This document shows positions 8,889-19,494 of a stretch of DNA of 64,000 nucleotides, one piece after another (within the stretch, counting starts at the first letter, position 1; each line of letters opens with the position of its first letter). The stretch spans positions 310,001-374,000 of the forward strand of contig MKTS01000009.1 of the NCBI GenBank assembly GCA_001898335.1, given 5' to 3'. The notes under the pieces were generated by a model, which saw nothing but the letters and a program-made list of their open reading frames with translations, searched no databases and had not been told where the DNA came from. Source of the DNA: Mucilaginibacter sp. 44-25 (lineage in GTDB: Bacteria > Bacteroidota > Bacteroidia > Sphingobacteriales > Sphingobacteriaceae). The position numbers and the translations under genes are program-made.

Positions 8889-9200
8889 ATGAAAACCAGT
8901 CAGATCGCCGCAAAAATTGTCACCCGCCTTTTCCTGATCCTACTATTGGTAGCGCTTGTTGCGCTAATGAGCGATAAGCACCAACTTGACCATATCTATA
9001 TCTCCAAACAACAAATCTGGACCTTTATAGCGCCTGTTATACTCATACTTGGCTTTATTACCCTGCTCATTATCTGTGCAAGGCAAAAGTATAGCAAGCC
9101 CGACCTTAATTGGCTGCTGGTGGTAAATACCGTAGTGCTGATGGCTTATGGCATTGCGCTTTTTATACGCATTTACCAACTCATTAACCACCAGCACTAA
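8889..9200 (+). CDS. Small membrane protein, unknown function
   Basis: 103 residues from ATG 8889 (MKTSQIAAK). The frame is open back to 8847, but that would overlap the divergent phosphodiesterase start at 8861. Three hydrophobic segments at about residues 9-26, 44-65 and 76-96. No family recognised. Its stop overlaps a bidirectional terminator shared with the convergent AI-2E transporter gene. Confidence 0.62.
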   Translation: MKTSQIAAKIVTRLFLILLLVALVALMSDKHQLDHIYISKQQIWTFIAPVILILGFITLLIICARQKYSKPDLNWLLVVNTVVLMAYGIALFIRIYQLINHQH

Positions 9201-9218
9201 AACAGGTTACTCTGTTTT
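9199..9218. terminator. Bidirectional terminator overlapping two stop codons
   Basis: Arms AAAACAG / CTGTTTT around GTTACT. The hairpin overlaps the stop of the small membrane gene (9200) and the last codons of the convergent AI-2E transporter gene (stop at 9207). Confidence 0.55.
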
Positions 9219-10301
9219 CATCTTTTCTTTTGCCTTTTCCTTGTATTCGTAATCGCCGCCTAAAAGGTAACCCCAGGGTTTAAGGCTTTCTACCCGGTCA
9301 AACACGATCTTCATGATAGCCATAACCGGTATGGACAGGAACATGCCTGATAGGCCCCACACCATTTCGCCGATGATGATACCGATGAAAGAGATAAGCG
9401 CGTTAAGCCTTACTTTTGAACCTACAATGGCCGGCAACAAAAAATTAGCATCAACAGCATGTATGCCAATTACGGCAGCTGCAGTTGTAAGCGTTTGGCT
9501 GATATTGCCTGTAGCAAAGGTTACCAGCGTACTTAGCAGCAAAGCGGTAAAAATCCCCACATAAGGGATGATATTGAACAAGCCAACTATCAGCCCCAGG
9601 AGCACGGCATACTTGATACCGATCATCCAGAAAACCGCGATGGCTATGGTAGCCACAATTATCATTTCTATTACTAAACCTAATATGTACTGGCGCAGTA
9701 TTTTCTGGATATTCTCCACAATATCCATTACTACTGATTTGTTATCGTCATTAAATACCCATGTAATAAATGTGATCAGCAGCTTGCGGTAGAACAGGAT
9801 GAAGAAAGTAAAAATGAGTATGAATACGTAGAATAAAGCCAATGATGATACCGCGCCAAAGGTAGTACCCAGTACCGCACCGCCTGATGACATGATCTTT
9901 TTAGCGGTATCATTTACATATACCATCTGTCTATCCGCATTGATATGAAAGGTTTGCTCCACCCAGGCATGCAGATCGTTTATGGATTGGCTTACCTGAT
10001 TCTTCAGCATAGGCCAGTCATTAGCTATACCCGATATTTGGTTACCTACCAGGTACAAAACACCGCCTACAAAACCTATTAGTAATAGTATGGACAAAAA
10101 AGAACTGGCACTGCGCGGTAATTTGCATTTGCGTTCGAAAAAGCTCGAAATAGGCAACAGCAATATGGCAAACAGGAACCCGAAGATGAGCGGGTCCAGT
10201 AGTTCTTTAGCGACAATTACCAGATAACCAAGCACACAAATACCGATAAGGGTGAGCGCGAGGCGTTCATAAAAGGGGGCTATAAGTTTTTTTGTAGTCA
10301 T
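9207..10301 (-). CDS. AI-2E family transporter (PerM/YdiK type)
   Basis: 364 residues, about eight membrane segments: a pair near residues 15-50, one at 62-82, a soluble domain about 85-145, then five C-terminal segments. The conserved motif GLFNIIPYVGI (about residues 241-251) and the C-terminal pattern GEMVWGLSGMFLSIPVMAIMK are diagnostic of the AI-2E transporter family (PF01594). Members have been linked to autoinducer-2 export and to Na+(Li+)/H+ antiport; the substrate here is unknown. Highly charged C-terminus (YKEKAKEKMKTE). It stands alone with a 167-bp upstream gap. Confidence 0.9.
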   Translation of the reverse strand: MTTKKLIAPFYERLALTLIGICVLGYLVIVAKELLDPLIFGFLFAILLLPISSFFERKCKLPRSASSFLSILLLIGFVGGVLYLVGNQISGIANDWPMLKNQVSQSINDLHAWVEQTFHINADRQMVYVNDTAKKIMSSGGAVLGTTFGAVSSLALFYVFILIFTFFILFYRKLLITFITWVFNDDNKSVVMDIVENIQKILRQYILGLVIEMIIVATIAIAVFWMIGIKYAVLLGLIVGLFNIIPYVGIFTALLLSTLVTFATGNISQTLTTAAAVIGIHAVDANFLLPAIVGSKVRLNALISFIGIIIGEMVWGLSGMFLSIPVMAIMKIVFDRVESLKPWGYLLGGDYEYKEKAKEKMKTE

Positions 10302-10468
10302 GGGGTATGTAATTTTTCTTCAATTCGTGAACAGGATTTTGAAGCAGAATGTTTTGCTTTTACGTGTAATTAAAACACTTAATAGTTGTTTAAACATGTT
10401 AAAGGCAAACTAATTAATAATTTAAATTTGGCAAAACCTTTGCTTTAACCTTAATAAAAGTAAGTATC

Positions 10469-10645
10469 ATGGCCAAGTATTCAAAAAAAGCCTCCGAGAA
10501 AGTAGAGGAAACTATGCACGAAATGAAGGAAGGTAAGCTTAAAAGCGGAAGCGGTAAAAAGGTAACCAGCAAAAAACAGGCAGTAGCCATAGGATTGTCG
10601 GAAGCGCGTAAGGAAGGCGCTAAAGTGCCTAAAAAGAAAGACTAA
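10469..10645 (+). CDS. DUF6496 small basic protein
   Basis: 58 residues, reading ATG GCC AAG TAT to TAA at 10643-10645. Very rich in Lys and Glu: a KxSEKVEETMHEMKEGKLKSG segment, then KKVTSKKQAVAIGLSEARKEGA and a KKKD tail. This matches the DUF6496 family, short basic proteins found near DNA-ligase/Ku-type and stress genes in many bacteria; similarity of the second half to plasmid-stabilisation-like KQAVAIALSEAR motifs is typical. Function unknown; nucleic-acid binding is plausible from charge. Its stop lies two bases before the stop of the convergent gene. Confidence 0.85.
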   Translation: MAKYSKKASEKVEETMHEMKEGKLKSGSGKKVTSKKQAVAIGLSEARKEGAKVPKKKD

Positions 10646-10647
10646 GC

Positions 10648-11148
10648 TTAATGGCCGAAATCGTTAGCTACCCAGGCTTCCAGTTCGCCTTTTTCATCTA
10701 ACGCTATAATTTGCTGCACATCGTCGTCTGTTTTACGGGCAGGCTCCGCTTTGTATTTAGCAGCCACCGCGCGCAGCGCGTAAGTAGTAGCTTTAATCGG
10801 GTTAAAGTCAGCCTTATGTTCTATGGCATACTTACAGTATTGCCCCATGTATATAAAGCCCAACTGTGGGTTAACGTCGCTGATATCCATAATGGGTTGT
10901 TTAAGCTCAACCGTAATATAAGGTACCCCCTGTGTCCACTTTAGCAGGAACTGGATCACTGCCTCCCTTTTTTCAGGCTCAGCATTCCAGGGTGTTCTCT
11001 GCAACCAGTCGGCGGCTTTTATAATATCAGCCTCGTATTGCGCGTAATTGGTTTGTTTGCTGAAAAAATAGTTCTTAGGCACCTCAAAACTTTGTGCGGA
11101 TGCCTTTAACCCATAGCAAAGCAATAACAAAAAGATAATTCTACTCAT
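10648..11148 (-). CDS. Secreted protein of unknown function
   Basis: 166 residues with a signal peptide (MSRIIFLLLLCYGLKASAQ, cleavage near residue 18-19). The mature part is soluble and mainly helical (YAQYEADIIKAADWLQRTPW; IQFLLKWTQGVPYITVELKQP; ATTYALRAVAAKYKAEPARK). I do not recognise a named domain, but the arrangement of a short helical periplasmic protein is common in Sphingobacteriaceae. It lies 24 bases downstream of the Gfo/Idh/MocA gene start-side neighbour and may share its transcript with that gene and ligA. Confidence 0.65.
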   Translation of the reverse strand: MSRIIFLLLLCYGLKASAQSFEVPKNYFFSKQTNYAQYEADIIKAADWLQRTPWNAEPEKREAVIQFLLKWTQGVPYITVELKQPIMDISDVNPQLGFIYMGQYCKYAIEHKADFNPIKATTYALRAVAAKYKAEPARKTDDDVQQIIALDEKGELEAWVANDFGH

Positions 11149-11172
11149 CTTACAGCATTCATACTAAGATAA

Positions 11173-12156
11173 TTATAATTTATGCTGCAAGGTAAACGCA
11201 TCCATTATTTTCATGAGCACAACGGCTTCATCTATGGTGCAGGGGTTGGGGCCTTCGCCCTTAAAGTAAGCCACAATTCTGGTGATCATCGGCTGCTGGA
11301 TATGCTCAGGCTGAACAAACTCTACCGTTTCCTCCTCCTCTCCTATTTTGCAGGTTACAAAATTGCCAAAGAATGGGAACGTGATCTTGCCGTTTGTGCC
11401 CACTATCTCGCACCTGTCAATGATCTCAGTTTTGGCAACATTAAAACACCAGGAACCATCCACCACAATCTTATTCTTAAAGATGATCTGCCCGGTGACA
11501 TGATCATCCGCCGGACTAAAGCCGCCCTGGTTTAAGCTGTAACCGCTGTAAACGGCAGGTTCGCCAAAAAAATATAACATCAAATCGAGTTGATGTGGCG
11601 CCAGGTCATGAAAATAGCCACCACCTGAAACCTCCGGTTGTAAGCGCCAGTTGGGCGCACTCTGCTCTACCAGCTTAGGCCTCGGCGATTGCCACATCCT
11701 GATCTGCACCGTGCGTATGTCGCCAATAGCGTTGGTGTCTATCAATTTCTTAACATGCAAAAACATAGGTAAAGCCCTGCGGTAATGCGCTACGGTAAGT
11801 TTAGCATCGGCAGCATGCACGGCATCGGCCATAGCTTGTGCCTCGGCGGCATTGCGGGTAACCGGCTTTTCTACGTAAACATTAAGCCCTTTAGCGATGG
11901 CGCGCTTGGCGTACTCCAGGTGCGAATCCGGCGGGGTGGCAATGGAAACCGCGTTCACTTCCGGATCATTCAATAATTCGTCGGCGTCGCTGTACCAGCG
12001 GTCAACATGGTGTCGCTGCGCGTAGTCGGCGGCTTTTTCGGCATCGCGGCGCATTACGGCAACCAGTTTACTATCGTCTATTTTATTGTAGGCTTGTCCG
12101 CTTTTCTTTTCGGTAACGGCGCCGCAGCCTATAATGCCCCACTTAATAGCAGTCAT
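11173..12156 (-). CDS. Gfo/Idh/MocA family NAD(P)-dependent oxidoreductase
   Basis: 327 residues. The N-terminal Rossmann fold has the dinucleotide motif GIIGCGAV (residues 7-14); the family motif EKPVTRN follows at about residues 96-102, with the catalytic Lys in EKP, and DLAPHQLDLMLYFFG (about 183-197) holds the conserved His of the active site. The C-terminal half is the alpha/beta substrate domain. Members oxidise or reduce sugars, inositols and related compounds; the substrate cannot be predicted here. It is 17 bases downstream of ligA on the same strand, so probably co-transcribed, though a functional link is not obvious. Confidence 0.9.
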   Translation of the reverse strand: MTAIKWGIIGCGAVTEKKSGQAYNKIDDSKLVAVMRRDAEKAADYAQRHHVDRWYSDADELLNDPEVNAVSIATPPDSHLEYAKRAIAKGLNVYVEKPVTRNAAEAQAMADAVHAADAKLTVAHYRRALPMFLHVKKLIDTNAIGDIRTVQIRMWQSPRPKLVEQSAPNWRLQPEVSGGGYFHDLAPHQLDLMLYFFGEPAVYSGYSLNQGGFSPADDHVTGQIIFKNKIVVDGSWCFNVAKTEIIDRCEIVGTNGKITFPFFGNFVTCKIGEEEETVEFVQPEHIQQPMITRIVAYFKGEGPNPCTIDEAVVLMKIMDAFTLQHKL

Positions 12157-12173
12157 ATGTTTTTAGGTAGATG

Positions 12174-14210
<2,037 letters not shown>

Positions 14211-14362
14211 TTAGTCCATAGCTGATAGTCCATAGACCATAGAAGAAAAAAAAGTACCCAAACCTTTATCGGTCAGAATTAATAATGAACAACGAATTTC
14301 GAATGTTGAACAACGAAGTTGGGTTCTATATTCATTATTCAACATTCGATGTTCGGTATTTT
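14211..14362. repeat. Two word-like intergenic repeats upstream of ligA
   Basis: Bases 14211-14242 contain AGTCCATAG, AGTCCATAG and ACCATAG, the same word family seen on both sides of murD. Bases 14277-14362 contain AATAATGAACAACGAA, TTCGAATGTTGAACAACG and then the inverted half ATTCATTATTCAACATTCGA, so the second stretch can fold back on itself. Non-coding; possible 3' end of the EEP-side or leader structure of ligA. Confidence 0.75.
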
Positions 14363-14363
14363 A

Positions 14364-15209
14364 TCAATACGTTATTACCGCCTCAACAGGGTAATGGTCT
14401 GATGGGGTGCGGCCGTGGTAGGTATTGGTCAGGATGCCATAACGCAGTACCTTAAAGTTTTTGGTCACGAAGATATGGTCTATACGCTTATCGCCCGCGG
14501 TGCTGGCATTAAAATCATTAAAGGTATCATTGGGGGCCATTTTCAGGGGCGATAATACATAGGTATCTTTTAACACGCCGGAATTATTGATCACCGCGTA
14601 GCTGTCTGATGTCTGGTCTACATTGAAATCGCCGGTGAGGATGGTGGCGGTGTTACCAGCCATTTGCTTTACTTTTTGCAGGATGAGTTTAGCACTTTCG
14701 CGGCGGGCAACCACGCCGATGTGGTCCATATGCAGGTTAAAGAAGTAAAAGGTAAAGCCCGTTTTTATTTCCCTGAACTGCGCCCAGGTACAAATCCGCG
14801 GCAGGGCGGCATCCCAGCCTTTGTTGGGCCTGTCGGTAACGGTTGACAGCCAGAAATCGCCATGCTTTAACACCTGGAAACGGGTCGACTTATAAAATAT
14901 GGCCGAAAATTCGCCGCCCAATTTACCATCATCACGCCCTACGCCTAACCATTTATAACCGGGCAGGCTATCGGTCAGGTCGGTTATCTGGTGGTATTTT
15001 AATTCCTGTGTTCCAAAAATATCAATATCCTGAAAGAGCATCAATTTGGCCGCCCACGGGAAGCGCTGCCCCCAGCCGTTCCCGGCGGTGGAATCGCCCT
15101 GGTTAGCATTACGTAAATTGTAGGTGGCAATATTAAGCTGCCTTTGCTGCGCATAGCCAAAACCTGCCAACAATACAAAAGCGAAGAGAAGGGATAATGT
15201 CTTTTTCAT
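14364..15209 (-). CDS. Secreted endonuclease/exonuclease/phosphatase (EEP) family protein
   Basis: 281 residues from ATG 15209 (MKKTLSLLFAF), which begins a typical signal peptide; the frame is open to 15248 but that part lacks signal character. EEP fold motifs occur in order: ATYNLRN (metal/Asn), GTQEL (catalytic Glu), HMDHIG, TGDFNVD (Asp and Asn), RIDHIFV and SDHYPV (catalytic Asp-His). Proteins of this sort in Bacteroidota are secreted phosphodiesterases or nucleases; the exact substrate (DNA, lipid, sugar phosphate) is unknown. Palindromic repeat sequence lies directly upstream at 15242-15322. Confidence 0.88.
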   Translation of the reverse strand: MKKTLSLLFAFVLLAGFGYAQQRQLNIATYNLRNANQGDSTAGNGWGQRFPWAAKLMLFQDIDIFGTQELKYHQITDLTDSLPGYKWLGVGRDDGKLGGEFSAIFYKSTRFQVLKHGDFWLSTVTDRPNKGWDAALPRICTWAQFREIKTGFTFYFFNLHMDHIGVVARRESAKLILQKVKQMAGNTATILTGDFNVDQTSDSYAVINNSGVLKDTYVLSPLKMAPNDTFNDFNASTAGDKRIDHIFVTKNFKVLRYGILTNTYHGRTPSDHYPVEAVITY

Positions 15210-15241
15210 AGTGTTGCAAGTATACTGTTTTTGGAAACAAT

Positions 15242-15322
15242 TTGTCATTCTGAGCCGTAGCGAAGAATCTAATTCAGCACCTACTTGTTGGCGACAGATG
15301 CTTCGTTCCTCAGCATGACAAA
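15242..15322. repeat. Palindromic intergenic repeat, TTTGTCAT/ATGACAAA type
   Basis: The left end TTTGTCATTCTGAG..CGAAGAATCT and the right end AGATGCTTCGTTCCTCAGCA, then TGACAAA, are imperfect inverted copies about 25-30 bases long around an AT-rich middle. A second copy of the same element, in the other orientation, is at 25254-25333. No ORF. Confidence 0.8.
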
Positions 15323-15329
15323 TGTATTA

Positions 15330-17402
15330 TTACACTTCTCCTGCTCTCTTCCTCAAAAACCACTCTGTGCTTATCAGTATCAATACCAGCACGAGCACCC
15401 ATTTCATATCAATGAGGTCGTGGTAGCGTTTATCTTCATAAACAATGGTTTTGATGTTCTCATCCTTTTTAATGAGGCCGGCCAGTTCGTTTATTTGTGC
15501 CGGGTATAGTAGCTTGCCTCCGGTACGGCTGGCCAATTGCCGCAGCAGGCGGTGGTCGGCAGCGCTTTGGCGCGTTTCCAGGTTAAGCGGTTTAACTACC
15601 AACTGCCCGTTTGCCCTAAACTGCTGCCCGCCTAATTGTGTAACGGCGTTATAGGTGTAAGTACCGGCCGGTAGCGCCCCCGCGTTAAGCTGGTAGCTTT
15701 GCCCTGCGCGGGTAAATAAAAAGCTATAATTTTTACCACGGGTGTCGTTCAGGCTCAATTTCACATCGGGCGTGTTTACCAGTTCAAGCGCGTCGTTATA
15801 TAATTCGGCATTCAGGAGGATGTTGTCGCCCTCATCAAAAACATTATTTGCCGGGTAAACCCTGAAACGTTGCCTGTTGGCATTGGCCGTTAAGTACTGG
15901 ATAGTTTGGCTCAGCAACTCGTTAGTGGCGTTGTGGTTACCATACTGCCGGTACTCGGCCAGTTGCCAGCGCCACAGGCCCTCGCCCATGAGCACCCCTA
16001 CTTTCCGGCCGCCCTGCTCATTGAAGGCCAAAAGCGGATAAGCGGTACTAACGCTACCTATCTTTTGCCCGAGCAACACCCTTGCGCCACCACCTGTTTG
16101 ATAGCTGCCGTATGGCGCCAGCAGGGGCGGAAAATGCTCCAGTTTGTTGAGGGTAGAATCACTCAGGGTAAAGGCCGAAAAGCCCGGCTGTACCTGCGCG
16201 AACACTTCCTGGCTCTCGCTCCTTGCAGCGCCGATGTTTACCACTCCTTGGGCCTGGTTAAAGGCCTGTATATCCGCCTGGGTACCTGCTATGAACCATA
16301 GAGGCATCTTCCCTTGTAACAATGGTCGCAACTTTACAAAACTCGCGGCCTGTAACTGGTAAATTACAGCCGCGGTATAGTTTGCCGTTTGCGCTGGTTG
16401 CAGGTCATTTGTTTGAACGCTTTTTACCTCAAAGTTACGGTTGCTTTCAATAGCTTGTTTTATTACGCTGATATCCGGATGAGGGGCATCATATACCAGC
16501 AGTATCTTTTGCCGCGCATCCAGCACTTCTACATAAATGGTTTCGGTGTTGTTGGCTGCAGATAGTTCATTAGCAACCGGCGATAGCGAAAAAGTAAATT
16601 TGCGTATGCCTTTTTTATCGGCGTTGAGTTTGAGCGCAACCGTTTGGTTAAACGCCGGGGAGTTGATGGCTATATCTTTTTGCGCTACCGACCTGCCATC
16701 TTCTATAACCGTAAGTTTGGTAGCCAGGCCCTTTGCCTGGTAAGCGCCAATGGCTACTTCCACTTCAAAATCGTTACCCAGGAATACTGTTTTATTATAA
16801 TTGATGTTACTGATTAATATATCCCTGCGGGGAACGGTATCGCCAAGGGCTACGGCATAAATACTCGCTTTTATATTCCGGGCCTCGTAGGCAGGGTCGG
16901 CGCCCCTGTTGTACAGGCCATCGGTAGCCAGTACTATGGCACCAACATTCTGGTTAACAAAACGCTCGTTCAACTCTCGCAGCGCTTTAGCCATATCGGT
17001 TTGTTTACCGGTGAAGTTACGGCTGAGCCCATCACGCAGCTCTTTATCGAAGTTAAATTCCCTCACATCGAAATCATTACCCAGCTCGCTCTTAAGCTTC
17101 GCCAACCTGTTCACCGTGGTTGCCGCTACATTTGGCGGAGAAAACCTGTTAACAGATTCGGAGTTGTCCTGCGCGATGAGGATGAGCGGCTTTTGCGGCG
17201 CGCGGCTTACTGTTTTTACCAGTGGCGATAACAGAAGAAAAGCCAACAGGCTCACTGTTACCGCGCGCAAGGCGAATAAGCCATACCGCAGCCCTTTGGT
17301 TAACAGCAGGGGTTGGCGGTACATGACCCAGGCATACAGCAAGCCCAGCACCACACAAAGCGGCGACCACCAGCCCGAAACAGCACCCCAGGTTATTGAC
17401 AT
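15330..17402 (-). CDS. Membrane-anchored vWA-domain protein
   Basis: 690 residues. Two N-terminal membrane segments (about 11-27 and 40-62) and one C-terminal segment (about 667-684, before the RKRAGEV tail) frame a large periplasmic or cytosolic part. Residues 73-250 look like a von Willebrand A domain: QDNSES at 78-83 gives the MIDAS DxSxS (Asp79, Ser81, Ser83), and ATDGLYNRG supplies the TDG step. After that come beta-rich Ig-like segments. The layout resembles Bacteroides BatA/BatB-like and 'DUF4159/vWA' envelope proteins, but no partner MoxR ATPase gene lies nearby. Role unknown; metal-dependent protein binding is likely from the domain. Confidence 0.72.
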   Translation of the reverse strand: MSITWGAVSGWWSPLCVVLGLLYAWVMYRQPLLLTKGLRYGLFALRAVTVSLLAFLLLSPLVKTVSRAPQKPLILIAQDNSESVNRFSPPNVAATTVNRLAKLKSELGNDFDVREFNFDKELRDGLSRNFTGKQTDMAKALRELNERFVNQNVGAIVLATDGLYNRGADPAYEARNIKASIYAVALGDTVPRRDILISNINYNKTVFLGNDFEVEVAIGAYQAKGLATKLTVIEDGRSVAQKDIAINSPAFNQTVALKLNADKKGIRKFTFSLSPVANELSAANNTETIYVEVLDARQKILLVYDAPHPDISVIKQAIESNRNFEVKSVQTNDLQPAQTANYTAAVIYQLQAASFVKLRPLLQGKMPLWFIAGTQADIQAFNQAQGVVNIGAARSESQEVFAQVQPGFSAFTLSDSTLNKLEHFPPLLAPYGSYQTGGGARVLLGQKIGSVSTAYPLLAFNEQGGRKVGVLMGEGLWRWQLAEYRQYGNHNATNELLSQTIQYLTANANRQRFRVYPANNVFDEGDNILLNAELYNDALELVNTPDVKLSLNDTRGKNYSFLFTRAGQSYQLNAGALPAGTYTYNAVTQLGGQQFRANGQLVVKPLNLETRQSAADHRLLRQLASRTGGKLLYPAQINELAGLIKKDENIKTIVYEDKRYHDLIDMKWVLVLVLILISTEWFLRKRAGEV

Positions 17403-17422
17403 GACTGCAAAATGCGAAATTA

Positions 17423-17677
17423 TTATGAGCGGGGAGCGATAAATTTAATACGGACGGGGCCTTTTATATTGTTCACATCCACCGGTTCTCCTTTTTGAGT
17501 GATCTCTACTTTGCCGGCTTGTTGCAGTTCAACAGCCGCAGCCCTTACTTCCTTCATGTGTTTGCGCCAATCCTGCGGAAACATAGCGCGCGCTATCTCA
17601 CTCGGGCAAACAGTTTTATCAGGAGCCCGCTGCGCCGACATAGAGAGGATTGTTTCTTTTATTACGTTATTAGCCAT
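17423..17677 (-). CDS. DUF3253 domain protein
   Basis: 84 residues, almost exactly one DUF3253 domain: an N-terminal helix VIKETILSMSAQRAPDKTVC, then the conserved PSEIARAMFPQDWRKHMKEV and a basic beta-hairpin GKVEITQKGEPVD. The fold is expected to be a small winged helix, so nucleic-acid binding is possible, but the function of the family is not known to me. It lies 20 bases upstream of the vWA gene on the same strand and could share its transcript. Confidence 0.85.
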   Translation of the reverse strand: MANNVIKETILSMSAQRAPDKTVCPSEIARAMFPQDWRKHMKEVRAAAVELQQAGKVEITQKGEPVDVNNIKGPVRIKFIAPRS

Positions 17678-17717
17678 TAAAAATCAAACAGGCCAAGCTT
17701 ACGATAGTTCTTAAACA

Positions 17718-17755
17718 AAAAAGTCAAAAGCCGCACCCGCGACTTTTGACTTTTT
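17718..17755. terminator. Bidirectional terminator / repeat downstream of fabG
   Basis: Arms AAAAAGTCAAAAG / CTTTTGACTTTTT around a 12-base GC-rich loop. It follows the fabG stop on the minus strand by about 20 bases. The arm word is repeated just after it (GAATTTTGACTTAAG, 17762-17776), so this is also a word-like repeat. Confidence 0.7.
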
Positions 17756-17777
17756 AATTTTGAATTTTGACTTAAGA

Positions 17778-18521
17778 TTATAGCATACCGCCGTCAACCG
17801 GGATCACCTGCCCGGTGATGTAGGCTGCCATATCTGATGCCAGGAAAACGCAGGCGTTAGCCACATCGTCAACCTCGCCGGCACGTTTTAACGGGATATT
17901 GGCTTCCCAGCCTTCTACCACCTTAGGGTCTAATACGTCGGTCATTTCGGTGCGGATAAAGCCCGGCGCTACCACGTTGGTACGGATATTACGCGAACCC
18001 AATTCTTTTGCTACCGACTTGGAGAAACCGATGATACCCGCTTTGGAGGCCGCGTAGTTGGCCTGGCCTGCGTTGCCCTGCACACCTACTACCGAACTCA
18101 TGTTTATGAAAACACCTTTGCGGGCTTTCATCATGATCTTTGAGGCAGCTTTGGTAACGTTGAAGATGGATTTAAGATTAACATCCAGCACTTCATCCCA
18201 CTGGTCTTCGGTCATGCGCATTAGCAAACCGTCTTTAGTTATACCGGCATTGTTCACCACAATATCTAAAGCGCCAAAATCGGCTACAATATCATTGATC
18301 AGTTTTTCGGCCTCGTCAAATTTAGAAGCATCGCTACGGTAACCCTTTACTTTAGTGCCAAAGCTTTGCAGCTCCTGCTCCAGGGCCTGCCCTTTCTCTA
18401 CCGATGATAAATAGGTAAAAGCTACATTGGCGCCATGCTCGGCAAATTTCTCGGCAATTTTACGGCCTATTCCTTTTGACGCGCCTGTTACCAGCGCGGT
18501 TTTTCTTTCTAACAATTTCAT
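17778..18521 (-). CDS. fabG: 3-oxoacyl-[acyl-carrier-protein] reductase
   Basis: 247-residue short-chain dehydrogenase that reduces 3-oxoacyl-ACP with NADPH in each cycle of fatty-acid elongation. Visible motifs are the cofactor loop TGASKGIG (about 12-19), NNAG (VVNNAGITKDG), the catalytic Ser in NMSSVVG and the Tyr-x-x-x-Lys pair YAASK, plus the C-terminal ITGQVIPVDGGML typical of FabG. Length is exact for FabG. No other fab gene is adjacent. A shorter-chain dehydrogenase with another substrate cannot be fully excluded, but the FabG match is close along the whole length. Confidence 0.92.
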   Translation of the reverse strand: MKLLERKTALVTGASKGIGRKIAEKFAEHGANVAFTYLSSVEKGQALEQELQSFGTKVKGYRSDASKFDEAEKLINDIVADFGALDIVVNNAGITKDGLLMRMTEDQWDEVLDVNLKSIFNVTKAASKIMMKARKGVFINMSSVVGVQGNAGQANYAASKAGIIGFSKSVAKELGSRNIRTNVVAPGFIRTEMTDVLDPKVVEGWEANIPLKRAGEVDDVANACVFLASDMAAYITGQVIPVDGGML

Positions 18522-18614
18522 AATTTAAGTATGATTTTTTGCGTGCGTGAAGATAGGGATAATGTGTGAAACGCGAAAAGGGTATTCGCCGCGCGCTAAA
18601 CGGACTAAATCCGT

Positions 18615-19355
18615 TTAAAAGTAATAGGTAAGCACCAGGTTGGCCGATGCCGCGCTGAAACCCTTATACACCTCAGTACCGGTACGGGTGTTGGAATTAA
18701 AACCGGTAACATTTAAGCCATAGCGGCCCTCTACCCCGATACCCAGATTAGTACCCGCCGCGAAATTTAAACCCAGCTTTGGCCCCAGGTAATTAAGTGA
18801 GTTTTTCAGTTCGATCCTTTCGGCACTGCCGTCGGCAAACTGCATATCGCTTATTTCTTTAATAAACACCGAGCCCACATTGGCACCCAGGTAAGCATCA
18901 AATATATCGTTTACCTGAAGGTCATACGCTACGCCAGCATATAAGCCTATGCCCCTGAAGTTACCGTACGACATGTTGTAGGTACCCAAATAATCGTCGC
19001 TTACAACAAAGGTTGATTGCTTGGGCTGGTACGAGCGGTAATCCACACTGCCCGAGAACAGCCAGTGGTTTTTAGCCCTGGTAACGGTAAGCCCAAATAC
19101 AGGGGTAGCCTTGTAAATATCGCGCAATTCTTTATCCGGGCTTTCGTAACCACCGGTTAAGGCCAGCATCCATCCATCCTCGCGTACAAAACTGCTGCTA
19201 CTGCTGTGGTTGCTGCCGCTAAGCATATCGCCATCGGCGCCTATGCCTTGTGTTCTGCGGCTTTGCGCAGTGGCCATTGATGAAAAAATTGCTGTTAAAA
19301 CCAAAAAGGCAAGGCAAACCCGTAACAGGGGAACGCGTGGGGGATAAAAGCGCAT
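18615..19355 (-). CDS. Outer membrane beta-barrel protein, unknown
   Basis: 246 residues from ATG 19355 (MRFYPPRVPLLRVCLAFLVL), which starts a plausible signal peptide with cleavage after ATAQ; the frame is open to 19430 but that extension is poor. The mature part shows alternating amphipathic strands and a terminal aromatic residue (SANLVLTYYF), as expected of an outer-membrane barrel of 8-10 strands. A Ser-rich linker (GSNHSSSSSF) follows the signal. No named family recognised. A short hairpin (AAACGGA / TCCGTTT, 18598-18616) overlaps its stop codon. Confidence 0.7.
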   Translation of the reverse strand: MRFYPPRVPLLRVCLAFLVLTAIFSSMATAQSRRTQGIGADGDMLSGSNHSSSSSFVREDGWMLALTGGYESPDKELRDIYKATPVFGLTVTRAKNHWLFSGSVDYRSYQPKQSTFVVSDDYLGTYNMSYGNFRGIGLYAGVAYDLQVNDIFDAYLGANVGSVFIKEISDMQFADGSAERIELKNSLNYLGPKLGLNFAAGTNLGIGVEGRYGLNVTGFNSNTRTGTEVYKGFSAASANLVLTYYF

Positions 19356-19494
19356 GATTGTGATAAAGAATAGCTTTTTATTTGTTGCCCGAAAATAACG
19401 AAAATGTTGGGATTGTGAAAAAATGCGCATTTCTTCTATAAATTTTGTTGAAGAAGGAAAATTGATACCTTTAAATCAACTAAACTGAAATCGC

